Source of the DNA: Takakia lepidozioides
Lineage: Eukaryota; Streptophyta; Takakiopsida; Takakiales; Takakiaceae
DNA: 64,000 bases
Reading direction: 5' to 3'
Assembly (NCBI GenBank): GCA_030704615.1
Contig: CM060732.1
Location: forward strand, 2,232,001-2,296,000
Below the pieces are notes generated by a model. It was not told where the DNA came from, did not search any database, and was given only the letters and a program-made list of their open reading frames with translations. Each line of letters opens with the position of its first letter. The first letter of the stretch is position 1. This document shows, in pieces, positions 11,813 to 22,296 of the stretch. The position numbers and the translations under genes were made by a program.

Positions 11813-12609
11813 TGTTAGAGGGCTGCTTGGGACTTAGACGCTTTTATGGGTTCTGTGGGGTACCCTTAATTTTTGCGCAGACTGAGACCAACAGGAGTCT
11901 TAGGGGTGGCAGGAGTAGGCTTTAGGGAGCTTCGCACAGCCAGTCACAGCCGGGCACAGCTTCGCACAGCCCACCACAGTTTCGCACAGCCAGTCACAGC
12001 CCGACACAACTTTACACAGCAAGTCACAGCTCGGCACAGCTTGACACAGCCTATCACAGTACATGGGGAACAGTTATCATTGACAGGGAACGACTATGAG
12101 GGAACAACATCTGCAGAGGGAACGTGTTACTTCAGGGGTAACAGTTAGTTAGTTAGGTGGTTAGAACAGCTTGGGGGTAGATAAGGAGAGCGGCAACGGG
12201 AAGGGGATCATGACTTGAATGAGGCTTAGTTCATGCAAGCTGTAGAATTATACGGTAGGATAAAATAGAGACACCATGGCATAGGCATGATACATGATTA
12301 ATCCTAATCCGATACTGGTTCGATACAAACATACTGTGTAGAGAGACACGAAAGAAGCTGTGGAATGAATGCATGATTAACTGGAACTTAGTAGATACTG
12401 AAGCAATCTGATGCTTCAGTATACACGGTAAGGTAAATTGATAACATGAAGGCAGGAAGGAATACAAATAGGAAGCACAACCATGATTCACTCTGCAGGT
12501 CATGACTGATTGTTCTGAGCGGGCTTAGTGCTTAGAGATATCCAACTCTTCTATCTTGGAGTTTCCACCTCGGATAGCGAAGGGATGGGTGAGTAAAAGC
12601 CGCTCGACA
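11813..12609 (+). repeat. LTR, first copy, with CACAGCC minisatellite
   Basis: Starts TGTTAGAGG and ends CTCGACA, so it has TG...CA ends. It contains a short run of CACAGCC-type repeats (11938-12058) that is much longer in the second copy, and it is followed at once by the primer-binding-like sequence at 12612-12629. The assignment rests on the second copy at 13472-14528, which starts and ends alike. Confidence 0.65.
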
Positions 12610-13197
12610 TTTGGCGACCATACTGGGGACCTGGGTCATGAACAACCAGATGTGACAGGCATATGGTGGGATCATGGTGGTTGGAGAATTAAAGAATTTG
12701 ATGTGAATCAAATTCCCTGTGAAACTGAGAAGGAAAGATTGTCTAAACAATTCTTTCAGAGGTTCTTGGAATTGCCAGACGGTTGTAAGGAAAACATTCT
12801 TAAGAGAGTGCATGATGCTGACCCTGAGTGGGGTCTGGAGAAAGGAGTGATAAAGATTTATCAGGTGGCCTGTAGAGGACAAGCACGTCGGTTACCAACA
12901 CTGGTTTATGTGATAGCATTGCTATCCATTAAGCGAGTAGAGTTTGAAGGCTGGGAGGAAAGGAAGGTGAATGTTTATACTCATATGCATGAAGAGCTTA
13001 TATTGGTAAAGAATTGGATTCCAAAGGATATTTTGTGGATCACAATCACACCAAGAACAACTTTCCAGACTTGTTTGCCATATGGTTATATGGTAACAAA
13101 GACTTCTAGTATAGCCAAGGGTGCATTGAAGCTTGAAAGAAACCCAGGCATATACGAGAGATACTACAGAAGAGAGTTTTGGTTATTGCCACATTAA
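12556..13197 (+). CDS. Leader ORF upstream of gag, copy 1 (213 aa)
   Basis: An open frame spanning the LTR end and the region before gag. It starts MEFPPRIAKG, includes GIWWDHGGWRIKEFDV, and ends REFWLLPH before TAA. The first ATG lies inside the LTR upstream of the primer-binding site, so the true start may be later. No domain is recognised. An extra ORF ahead of gag is known in some plant gypsy lineages (the Ogre group of Tat), which makes this a plausible accessory ORF. A second copy at 14475-15116 has equal length, and the differences seen between them are mostly amino-acid changing, so strong recent selection is not indicated. Confidence 0.5.
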   Translation: MEFPPRIAKGWVSKSRSTFGDHTGDLGHEQPDVTGIWWDHGGWRIKEFDVNQIPCETEKERLSKQFFQRFLELPDGCKENILKRVHDADPEWGLEKGVIKIYQVACRGQARRLPTLVYVIALLSIKRVEFEGWEERKVNVYTHMHEELILVKNWIPKDILWITITPRTTFQTCLPYGYMVTKTSSIAKGALKLERNPGIYERYYRREFWLLPH

Positions 13198-13471
13198 AGA
13201 AATGAAAGACATGGGACATGAGTGATGAAAGAGAAGCTAGACTCCAGAGATATTCAGCAAAAAGATAAAGTTATCTGAAAGCTAATTATCCATATCTTTG
13301 GGAGAGAGGAATAGACATAGGAGAATCATCCGGACCTCTCACACCATTAAGATCAGAGAGTACATCACCCATACCGGAAGAACTAGAGTTGGATGCCACT
13401 CCTTCTTTTTCTTTGCAAGAAAGATTAAGGGAATTGGTACAGGAAGAAGATCAACCACGAGGTGAAAGATC

Positions 13472-14528
13472 TGTTAGAGGACTGCTTGGGACTTAGACGT
13501 CGCTTTTACGGGTTCTGTGGGGTACCCTTAATTTTTGCGCAGACTGAGACCAACATGAGCCTTAGGGGTGGCAACAGCAGGCTTTAGGGGGGTTATACAG
13601 CCCGACACAGCCCGACATAGCTTTACACAGCTAGTCACAGCCCGCCACAGCTTCGCACAGCCCGACACAACTTTGCACAGCCAGTCACAGCCCGACACAG
13701 CCTTACACAGCCAGTCACAGCCCGCCACAGCTTTGCACAGCCAGTCACAGCCCGACATAGCCTTACACAGCCAGTCACAGCCCACCACAGCTTTGCACAG
13801 CCCGACACAGCTCGACACAGCTTCGCACAGCCAGTCACAGCCCGACACAGCCTTACACAGCCTTACACAGCCAGTCACAGCTCGGCACAGCTTGACACAG
13901 TCTGTCACAGTACATGGGGAACAGTTATCATTGACAGGGAACGACATCTGCAGAGGGAACGTGTTACTTCAGGGATGACGGTTAGCTAAGTAGTTAGGTG
14001 GTTAGAACAGCTTGCGGGCAGATAAGGAGAGCGGCAACGGAAAGAGAATGACTTCACGGGGAGTGCTTCTGGGTCATGGGAAGAGGAGATCAGGCGGAGA
14101 GCAAGAACGAGAGCACAAAGAAGGAGGAAAGATGAACCGTAGATGCTTATTACATGCAGAGCTGTAGTGATACTGTAGGCACATTAGAGTCACCATGGCT
14201 TTGGCCTGATACCTGATAAATCATAATCTGATACTCATTCGATACAATCACACTGTGTAGAGAGACATGAGTGAAGCTGTGAAATGAATGCATGAGTAAC
14301 TGGAACTTAGTAGATACTGAAGCAATCTGATGCTTTAGTATCAGATAAGGTAAATTGATAACATGAAGGCAAGAAGGAATACAAATGGGAAGCACAACCA
14401 TGATTCACTAGCTACAGGTCATGACTGATAGTACTGAGCGGGCTTAGTGCTTAGAGATATCCAACTCTTCTATCTTGGAGTTTCCACCTCGGATAGCGAA
14501 GGGATGGGTGAGTAAAAGCCGCTCGACA
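13472..14528 (+). repeat. LTR, second copy, with expanded minisatellite
   Basis: Same start (TGTTAGAGGACTGCTTGGG) and end (GCTCGACA) as the first LTR, but about 260 bp longer. The added length includes an expanded CACAGCC array (about 13594-13908) and some unique sequence near 14040-14140. It begins inside the leader of copy 1, right after GGTGAAAGAT; the unbroken counterpart of that site is near 15390. Confidence 0.65.
13594..13908 (+). repeat. CACAGCC-type minisatellite inside LTR
   Basis: Irregular tandem repeats built from CACAGCCAGTCACAGCCCG and CACAGCCTTACACAGC modules. Shorter versions lie at 11938-12058 and 21172-21285. The 139-residue minus-strand ORF across it, rich in GCDWLC, is a reading artefact of the repeat. 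Confidence 0.85.
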
Positions 14529-15116
14529 TTTGGCGACCATACTGGGGACCTGGGTCATGAACAACCAGATGTGATAGGCATCTGGTGGGATCATGGTGGT
14601 TGGAGAATTAAAGAATTTGATGTGAATCAAATTCCCTGTGAAACTGAGAAGGAAAGATTGTCTAAACAATTCTTTCAGAGGTTCTTGGAATTGCCAGACG
14701 GTTGTAAAGAAAACATTCTTAAGAGAGTGCATGATGCTGACCCTGAGTGGGGTCTGGAGAAAGGAGTGATAAAGATTTATCAGGTGGCCTGTAGAGGACG
14801 AGCACGTTGGTTACCAACACTGGTTTATGTGATAGCATTGCTATCCATTAAGCGAGTAGAGTTTGAAGGCTGGGATGAAAGGAAGGTGAATGTTTATACT
14901 CATATGCATGAAGAGCTTGTATTGGTAAAGAATTGGATTCCAAAGGATATTTTGTGGATCAAACTCACACCAAGAACAACTTTCCAGACTTGTTTGCCAT
15001 ATGGTTATATGGTAACGGAGACTTCTAGTATAGCCAAGGGTGCATTGAAGCTTGAAAGAAACCCAGGCATATACGAGAGATACTACAGAAGAGAGTTTTG
15101 GTTATTGCCACATTAA
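14475..15116 (+). CDS. Leader ORF upstream of gag, copy 2 (213 aa)
   Basis: Same length and ends as the ORF at 12556-13197, with about eight substitutions, for example TGIWW to IGIWW, GQARRLPT to GRARWLPT and LWITITP to LWIKLTP. It lies directly upstream of gag in the longer part of the element, so it is the copy in a native position. No motif is recognised and the start is uncertain, because the first ATG precedes the primer-binding site. Confidence 0.5.
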   Translation: MEFPPRIAKGWVSKSRSTFGDHTGDLGHEQPDVIGIWWDHGGWRIKEFDVNQIPCETEKERLSKQFFQRFLELPDGCKENILKRVHDADPEWGLEKGVIKIYQVACRGRARWLPTLVYVIALLSIKRVEFEGWDERKVNVYTHMHEELVLVKNWIPKDILWIKLTPRTTFQTCLPYGYMVTETSSIAKGALKLERNPGIYERYYRREFWLLPH

Positions 15117-15307
15117 AGAAATGAAAGACATGGGACATGAGTGATGAAAGAGAAGCTAGACTCCAGAGATATTCAGCAAAAAGATAAAGTTATCTGAAAG
15201 CTAATTATCCATATCTTTGGGAGAGAGGAATAGACATAGGGGAATCATCTGGACCTCTCACACCGTTAAGATCATAGAGTACATCACCCATACCGGAAGA
15301 ACTAGAG

Positions 15308-17083
15308 TTGGATGCCACTCCTTCTTTTTCTTTGCAAGAAAGATTAAGGGAATTGGTACAGGAAGAAGATCAACCACGAGGTGAAAGATTGGAGGTACAT
15401 CCCTGGATAAAAGATTTGACAGAAATCTTTGATAAGAGTTGGCATGAAACACCAAAAGCAGGAACTCCAGTTTCTGAGACGGAAGATGAAGAAGGAGGAG
15501 AGGATGTGGCAGAGCCAACGGAGAGTTCAGACTCTCCAACACCATTGTAGTTGAGTTACATGAGTGAAGAAGAAACCCAAGGGCAGAACTTGGAGGATGA
15601 AAACAGAGAGAATAAATTGGAAGAGGAAGAGTATGAAGAAGTAGACCCAACAACTGAGGTTGAAACTACAACCAGGACATCCCAACCCGTTGGACCTGGA
15701 TCAAGTGGAGCACTTGGATCACAGGCCAACGAAGGTGTTGGCTCAGGGGGATCAGGCGGGCAGCCTGGATCTGGCTCTGGGAGGATAGGGAGTGTGGGAA
15801 GTAGTGCAACTAGAGCTGGGAATACTGTGAATATAGTGGGGCCAGTAGCAGGGAGTGCTCAAGGGCCACCACTTGGTGGAAGTTCCACCACAACTACAAC
15901 AGGTCCTCAAGGACCAGCACCAGCAAGGGGGCAAACATCTGTCAGTGGGCAGAAGGTAGGGCCACAGATGGCGTTACAACCAACACGGGCAAAACCACAT
16001 TTTCCAATATATTCAGGAAAAGGGGATCCTGATGTACACATTAGTCAATTTGAGCACATGTGTATTGTGAACAATGAGAATGGCGATGATGCCAAGATGA
16101 GACTGTTTCCTTGTTCACTTATCAAGTAAACAAGTGAATGATATGCAAGATTCCCTGATAATCATTTCCTAACCTGGAATGGCTTGAATACAACAATTCA
16201 AAATAGGTTAAGGACAAGTAAAACTGAGGATGAAGTGTATGGAAGTTTACAACAGTTAAAGCAAAAAAAACATGAAACTGTTGAGGAGTATATGGAAAAG
16301 ATGGAATTGATGATGAAAAAGCTGGCTGCTGTACCAGCACCAGGTTTACAGAAGACTTGGTTTGTGAGTGGACTAAGACCAGAGTTGCAAAAGAAAGTGG
16401 ATATGTTACCCCATAATACAGTGGAGGAGGCATTTGAAACAGCGAACAAAATTGAGCAATTGGGAATGCTTAGGAGAGAGAAAAGGGATGATGAGGACTC
16501 TGAGGATGAGTCAGATGAGGAAGAAGAGCAAGAGCTGAAAAGGAAGAGTAAGAGGAAGGAGAAGTTGAAGAGGGATAACTATGAGAAAAGATTAGAAGAA
16601 ATCTTGAAGAAGTATGCCATAGAGGCTGCAACACATTAGAGGAATGGTGTTTGGTGTGCAAAGTATCAGAATGAAGGCCATACCACCACTGAATGCCACA
16701 TGAAGGAGAAACATTGTACTATCTTTAAAATGGATAACCATTCTACTGAGAATTGTTACTACAACAGAAGGACAGCAGCTAGAGAACCTAGGCAAGTAAT
16801 GGTGCATCAAGTGCAGCCCCAGCCAAGAAGAAACAGTGATCAGGACCACTATGGTAGGCCTGGTGGTTATAACAATGGCATGGAAGGGAGAGGTAATTCA
16901 AGAGGGAATTACCAAGGAAATTCCAGAGGCAACTATCAGGGTAATCCAAGGGGGAATTACCAGCCAGGGAATCAGGATTACAGAAACAAGTCCAGAATAG
17001 ACCAAGGGCGAGGACCTAATGGGGAAAAACTGTGTTACTAGTGTAATCAGGCAGGCCATCGCAAGGCAGCCTGTCCATTCTAG
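15308..17083 (+). pseudogene. gag of the gypsy element, frame broken
   Basis: A capsid-like gag in several pieces. The N-terminal acidic part (15308-15550) ends at a TAG, and a Gly/Ser/Thr-rich linker and capsid start follow to 16129 (KPHFPIYSGKGDPDVHISQF). After a frame change the capsid continues at 16184-16639 (LQQLKQKKHETVEEYMEKME; WFVSGLRPELQKKV), as expected for the retrotransposon gag family. A lysine-rich tail and Cys/His clusters follow (CAKYQNEGH...C; CTIFKMDNHSTENC), then a GN-rich RGNYQGN repeat and a final knuckle where CYXCNQAGHRKAAC is interrupted by TAG (17039-17041). Gag would bind and package element RNA. This copy cannot make a full protein without readthrough and frameshifting. 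Confidence 0.8.
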
Positions 17084-17101
17084 ATCAGACACCAGAATGA
17101 G

Positions 17102-18565
17102 ATGAGAGCTCCTGTGAATGAGGGGCCAGTGGTGGCAGCTCACATGGTTAGGCCATGTGTTGTACCAGAAGTAAGTACAATGATAGTAACGAGAAGCAAA
17201 GCCAAGCTAATACCTCCAGTAGATGAGGAAGATGATGATAATGAAGATGGCAGTGATGTGCCTGAAGATGATGAGGCTTGGAGAGATGAGAAGGAACTGC
17301 ACAAGGAAGTGGCAGATACCATAAGGGAAATGCAGAAGAGTACTGATATTCCTATGGCAGATTCCTCTGATTCTGAAAGAGAAGAGGAAGAGAGTGAGGA
17401 TGAAGGGAAGAAAGAAGTTGCAGACATGCAGAATAATGAAGGAACTTTGGCTGAAGTAATATGCCAGTCCAAAGCGGAGATTACCATTGGACAGCTATTG
17501 GCTGTGGCACCTTATTGTAGACACAGGCTGTATCAAGCAATCAATCGAATTGCCCATGTGACAGGGAACACAGACCTAAACAGCAAGGTGATCAGTTATA
17601 ATGTGAAGCCGGAAGGGCGAGAAACAATCATGGACTTTGAAGATTCTATGCCAGTAATCCAATTGAGAATTGGAAGCATAGAACTAATTGATGTACTGAT
17701 AGATGGAGGCTCTGAAGTGAATATCATGACAGACCAATTAAGACAGAAGCTTGGTCTAAGTAACATGAAACCAACCCCATTTACAGTAACAATGGCAGAT
17801 CAAAGAAGTGTACAGCCATTGGGATTGATAAGAGGAGTTAAGATACAAATTCAAAAGATGATCTTTATGATCACAGTAACTGTGTTGAAAATGGATGAAG
17901 TCATGGAAGCTTACTCCTTATTGTTGGGACGTCCGTGGCTGAAACAGGCCAGGGTATTCCATGACTGGAATTCCCAGTTACTAACTGTGCATGATGGGAT
18001 GCACAAGATACAAATTACCACTAAGAAATCTAGTAGATTACCTGCTACGAGAAGACCTCGAGGGGTTAGGGAGTATGACAGGAGGGGAGGACTTGATGAG
18101 GAGCAGGAAGCTACCCTGTTCGCTACACACCCAGAGTGGGAGCAGGTTGCAGAGATGCAGCTAGAAGGCCTAAGTTGTTTAAAAGGTATCTGCTGTGGTG
18201 TAGTGACAACAACACCAATTGAAGGTGAAACAAGCAGTTACCCACCACATTTCTATGAAGAAAGAGAGGGAGAAATGGAAATCCTAGAGGAACCAGCCAC
18301 TGTGAGTTTACAGGATGAAGTGGTGACTGGTTGGACAATCACAACTGATGAGCAGGTGAGAGAAGTGAACATGGGAACTGAAGAGGAACCGAGGATGGTG
18401 AAGGTAGGGGCTGATTTGGAGCCAGAATTCTTTGAGGAAGCTAAGAGTTTGTTCATCAAATACAGAGATGTATTTGCTTGGAGCTATGAGGATCTAAAAG
18501 GGATACCACCTGAGATCTGTCAGCATAAGATTGAACTGGAACCAGGGTCAGTACCAATCAAATAG
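17102..18565 (+). CDS. gypsy aspartic protease and start of RT region
   Basis: A 487-residue frame. An acidic stretch is followed by a retropepsin-like core with VLIDGGSEVNIMTDQL near residue 200 (the usual D-S/T-G appears as D-G-G), MADQRSVQPLG, and the second conserved region LLLGRPWLKQARVFHDW. The C-terminal part (FAWSYEDLKGIPPEICQHKI) is the linker that precedes reverse transcriptase in many gypsy elements. The frame ends at TAG (18563-18565) where [10 protein letters not shown] would be expected. That stop separates it from RT by 12 bases in the same frame and fits CAG to TAG. Confidence 0.82.
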   Translation: MRAPVNEGPVVAAHMVRPCVVPEVSTMIVTRSKAKLIPPVDEEDDDNEDGSDVPEDDEAWRDEKELHKEVADTIREMQKSTDIPMADSSDSEREEEESEDEGKKEVADMQNNEGTLAEVICQSKAEITIGQLLAVAPYCRHRLYQAINRIAHVTGNTDLNSKVISYNVKPEGRETIMDFEDSMPVIQLRIGSIELIDVLIDGGSEVNIMTDQLRQKLGLSNMKPTPFTVTMADQRSVQPLGLIRGVKIQIQKMIFMITVTVLKMDEVMEAYSLLLGRPWLKQARVFHDWNSQLLTVHDGMHKIQITTKKSSRLPATRRPRGVREYDRRGGLDEEQEATLFATHPEWEQVAEMQLEGLSCLKGICCGVVTTTPIEGETSSYPPHFYEEREGEMEILEEPATVSLQDEVVTGWTITTDEQVREVNMGTEEEPRMVKVGADLEPEFFEEAKSLFIKYRDVFAWSYEDLKGIPPEICQHKIELEPGSVPIK

Positions 18566-18577
18566 GCAAGGTACAGA

Positions 18578-20197
18578 ATGAATCCCAACTATGCACAGAA
18601 GGTTGGAGAAGAGATCAAGAAGTTGGCTGAGGCTAAGTTTATATACCCGATAGAGTATACAACTTGGTTGTCACCCATTGTGATAGTTCCCAAGAAGAAT
18701 GGTAAACTGAGAGTTTGTGTGAACTATAAGAAGTTGAATGCTTGCACGAAGAAAGATCATTTCCCCTTGTCATTCACAGAAGCGGTATTGGACACTGTGG
18801 CAGGCCATGAGATGTACTCATTCATGGATGGCTTCAGTGGTTATAATCAAGTGCAAGTGGCAGAAGAAGACCAGGGAAAGATAGCTTTCATCACAGACTG
18901 GGGTGCTTATGCATACAAAGTCATGCCTTTTGGACTTTGTAATGCACCAGCAACCTTTCAGAGAGTGATAAGTGAATCTTTTCATGAGTATCTGGATGAT
19001 TTCATGCAGGTGTTCTTGGATGATTTCAGTGTGTACAGCTCTAAGAATCAGCACTTGCATAAATTGGAGTTATGTTTGGCCAGATGCAGGATGAGAGGTC
19101 TAGGCCTGAATCCAGAGAAATGTACTTTCTGTGTGAACTCAGGGGTGCTTTTGGGACACATTGTGTGTAAGAGGGGACTTCTTGTGGATCCCAGGAAGAC
19201 AGAGGCCATTAAAGCCTCTCCACCACCAGTAAATGTTAAGAGTCTAAGGAGATTCCTTGGACAAACCAGTTATTATAGAATATTTGTCAAAATAGCAGCA
19301 CCATTGAGCAAGCTTCTGAAGAAAGATGCAGTGTTTGCATGGACAGCTGAATGTCAACAGGCTTTTGAGGAACTTACATTGTCAGTAACAACTACACCTG
19401 TGCTGATTAACCCTCACTGGCATGTAGTATTTCATGTTCACTGTGATGCCTCAGGGGAAGCGTTGGGAGCGGTGTTAGCCCAAAATGTTACAAAAAATAT
19501 AGATTCACCTGTGTACTATGCTAGCACAACTGAAAGGAACTATAGCACAACTGAAAGAGAAGCACTGGCAATGATTTATGCAGTCAAGAAATTCAGGCAT
19601 TACCTATTGGGAAGAAAGTTTATGTTTTATGTGGATCACCAGGCTCTGATATATCTGGTGAACAAACCTTTGATAAGTGGAAGGATAGCAAGGTGGTTAA
19701 TAATCTTGCACGAGTTTGAGTTCGAAGTTGTTCACAAGCCTGGCCGTTTGCATCTTGTGGCAGATCATCTGTCACGCCTAACAACAGGAGAGCCCGCCAC
19801 AGAAGTAGACGACCAATTACCTGTTGCGAATTTATTTGCAATGGAGGTGCAGGGAAGTATAGATGAATGGTTAGATTGGCAGTGGCAAATCAGATACTAC
19901 CTTACTCATGGTCAGTGCCCACCTAGTTATGGTAAGGAGCAGAGGAAGAGAATCGCTATCAAGGCTTTACCTTATACTATGGTAGGGGGCAGAATGTATA
20001 AGCTAGGACCTGAAGGAGTACTTAAACGATGCTTGTACCACCATGAAGTAAATAAAGTTTTGGAGGAAGTTCATAAAGGAGTGGCTGGAGGTCATTTTGG
20101 AGAAGAGACTACTAGTAGGAAGATACTACTTGCAGGTTACTGGTGGTCTACTTTGTTCAAAGATGTACACAAGAACCATTTCAGAAATGGGGACTAG
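18578..20197 (+). CDS. gypsy reverse transcriptase and RNase H
   Basis: A 539-residue frame continuing the frame upstream of the stop at 18563. RT motifs in order: [45 protein letters not shown], catalytic [10 protein letters not shown] (FLDD variant) and [10 protein letters not shown]. RNase H follows ([42 protein letters not shown]), then ADHLSRL, which marks the RNase H to integrase linker. The integrase zinc region starts ([20 protein letters not shown]) and runs out of frame near 20140-20197, so the next feature overlaps it. The FLDD site and the protease type suggest a Tat/Athila-like relative common in seed-free plants. Confidence 0.9.
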   Translation: MNPNYAQKVGEEIKKLAEAKFIYPIEYTTWLSPIVIVPKKNGKLRVCVNYKKLNACTKKDHFPLSFTEAVLDTVAGHEMYSFMDGFSGYNQVQVAEEDQGKIAFITDWGAYAYKVMPFGLCNAPATFQRVISESFHEYLDDFMQVFLDDFSVYSSKNQHLHKLELCLARCRMRGLGLNPEKCTFCVNSGVLLGHIVCKRGLLVDPRKTEAIKASPPPVNVKSLRRFLGQTSYYRIFVKIAAPLSKLLKKDAVFAWTAECQQAFEELTLSVTTTPVLINPHWHVVFHVHCDASGEALGAVLAQNVTKNIDSPVYYASTTERNYSTTEREALAMIYAVKKFRHYLLGRKFMFYVDHQALIYLVNKPLISGRIARWLIILHEFEFEVVHKPGRLHLVADHLSRLTTGEPATEVDDQLPVANLFAMEVQGSIDEWLDWQWQIRYYLTHGQCPPSYGKEQRKRIAIKALPYTMVGGRMYKLGPEGVLKRCLYHHEVNKVLEEVHKGVAGGHFGEETTSRKILLAGYWWSTLFKDVHKNHFRNGD

Positions 20198-20925
20198 ACT
20201 TTGTTGGACCAATTAACCCACCAGCCAAGAATACACAGAACAAGTACATAATTACAGCCACTGATTATACGACGAAGTGGGTGGAAGCTAAAGCTCTGAG
20301 GAACAACACAGCCAAGTCTACAACAAGGTTCATGTATGAGAACATACTTACACGATTTGGCTATCCCCTGGAATTTATCAGTGACCAGGGAAGTCACTTC
20401 ATTAATGAGACCATTGAACTATTGACTAAAAAGTTCATGATTGTGCATAGGAAGAGTACAACATATTACCCACAGGGTAATGGGCAGGCAGAGGCTACCA
20501 ACAAAATACTATGTACTATCTTGGCTAAGATAGTCAATGCAAACAGAACGGATTGGGATACAAAGCTGCTGACAGCTTTGTGGTCATACATGACTTCATA
20601 TAAAGTCACCACTAAGTATACACCATTCCAATTAGTTTATGGTATGGAAGCTTTACTTCCAGTGGAATTCTTGTTACCTACCATGAGAACTGAATGGGGA
20701 AAGAGAATGGAATTGGAAGATTCAATTAAGGTCAGGAAACATGAATTATACCATGTGGAAGAAGTACGTGCTGATGCAGCTGATAACATGACCAGAATTC
20801 AGAAGAAGAGGAAGGAACAGTTTGATGAAGGCAAATTAAAGACTTTTAAGACGGGAGATTTGGTTCTCTGGTTGCAGAAGAAGGGGAAGATTAAAGCTTC
20901 TAAGCTTAAATCACCATGGAAATGA
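20143..20925 (+). CDS. gypsy integrase core, frameshifted from pol
   Basis: A 260-residue frame with the integrase catalytic triad: D in [17 protein letters not shown] in [11 protein letters not shown] and E in [34 protein letters not shown] and the C-terminal [20 protein letters not shown] segment follow. The zinc-binding region upstream is mostly lost: the expected Cys pair is missing between the RNase H frame and this one, so a short deletion is likely near 20155. No chromodomain is seen. Confidence 0.88.
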   Translation: MVYFVQRCTQEPFQKWGLDFVGPINPPAKNTQNKYIITATDYTTKWVEAKALRNNTAKSTTRFMYENILTRFGYPLEFISDQGSHFINETIELLTKKFMIVHRKSTTYYPQGNGQAEATNKILCTILAKIVNANRTDWDTKLLTALWSYMTSYKVTTKYTPFQLVYGMEALLPVEFLLPTMRTEWGKRMELEDSIKVRKHELYHVEEVRADAADNMTRIQKKRKEQFDEGKLKTFKTGDLVLWLQKKGKIKASKLKSPWK

Positions 20926-22296
20926 CCTTCTGTCATATAGAAGATGTATGATAACAACACTGTCATGTTACAAACCATTAACAAAGAGATGCTGGGAAGA
21001 GTCAATGCCAATAAGTTGAAGGGGTATAGTGGTATCCATGACAAATCATTGCAGCACGATTTGCATGTTGAAACGCAAAAGCAGTCACGGGCTGCGCCAG
21101 TGATACCAACGGAGTATGGAGCACTTGTCATTAAGCCGAGCGTGTATGACCAAGGCGGGAAGTACAAGTGTCACATAGCCTATCACAGCCCATCACAGTG
21201 TCACACAACCTATCACAGCCCATCACAGCGTGACACAGCCTATCACAGCCCACCATAGTGCCACACAGCCCATACAGATTACACAGTCCATAGGGTCAGT
21301 GACAGGTGGACGCGAATTAACGTTAGAAAAGTGGCCATCGAGTGAAGAGGAAGTTTGGAAGTCAAACTTGGAGAATATGCCACGCGGAGAAGGGAAGTCG
21401 GGGGCATGTTTTGAAACGGACACGTGGCCACTAAGGCGTGACACACCGCACTGCATCAATTGCAAAAAAAGGTTTCATCATGCAAACGGACAAATCGGGC
21501 CGTCAACGTACCTACCCGGTAACAACAACTAATACTAATTGTGGGCCCATTAATGCATTCAGTGTAAGGGTAATGGAACCCTTTCCGAGTACAAAAAAAG
21601 GAAACCTATGCCACATGTGCGTTGTTGCTTGTCTCTAGAAGCATCGGATTCCCTTTCGCGTGACCGTTACACATAGTCGTTCCCTTATTAGTGCACATGC
21701 CAGCAATTAGTGTACAGCTGTTCGTATTCAGTTATCGATGTCTGACGTGTGTTGCCCAAAATAAACGGCGTGTTCTTTATTAGAACGGTTTCAATATTTA
21801 AAAATAACAGCGAATCCCAGAAATCTTGGCGCACAGTCTTAGACAAATATATGTAAATGAACGAGAGTTTGATGACAAGTTGGGATATCATACACGTTCA
21901 TCCTTGTTAGTCAACCCCACGTTCGTTTCACATTTTGAACTTTCCAGGTGCGCATGATCATTGGTAGTAGTATAATGATACATTTACTTAATCTGCAATC
22001 CCACCCTCAGATCCTGTGGCATGCTTCCAGGAAGTCGGCTTGTTATTGTGTTTATTGATGAGGTTCTGATTAACGGTTTAACAGCTGCCGACATTGCTCA
22101 TAGGGATACTCTGACCACTGGGCCCACAAGAAAAGTAATTAAAATGGACGGCTGCATATCTGGAAGGAATAACAGAATATGCACAGTCGTCGTCTGAGCT
22201 TCCTCCGCCATATTCTCTGCTCATTCTTCAACTGTGTTCTGGAGACATCAGTAAACCGATTTACACTGAAGGTCTGCGATAGCAAGGTATCAACAT
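20926..22296. other. Decayed 3' end of gypsy element and unassigned DNA
   Basis: Non-coding. 21172-21285 has TCACAGCC-type repeats resembling the LTR minisatellite, so part may be a diverged 3' LTR. 21300-22296 holds no recognised gene. It lies 5' of the zinc-finger ORF at 22297. Confidence 0.4.

Larger units (their letters stand above)
11813..21300 (+). mobile_element. Ty3/gypsy retrotransposon with duplicated LTR-leader, degenerate
   Basis: Order: LTR (11813-12609), leader copy 1, LTR again (13472-14528), leader copy 2, gag, protease, RT/RNase H, integrase. No clear 3' LTR was found; only a CACAGCC-type minisatellite at 21172-21285 resembles the LTR. The protease has IDGGSEVNIM, RT has FLDD and integrase is of gypsy type. 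A primer-binding-like sequence (TGGCGACCATACTGGGGA) directly follows each LTR and resembles the PBS region of Tat/Athila-type elements. Several stops and frameshifts make it non-autonomous now. It interrupts the zinc-finger gene at 11812. Confidence 0.85.

Noticed and set aside
13528-13978. ORFs rich in GCDWLC or SQSQPDTALH on either strand
   Set aside because: Low-complexity reading of the CACAGCC minisatellite in the LTR.
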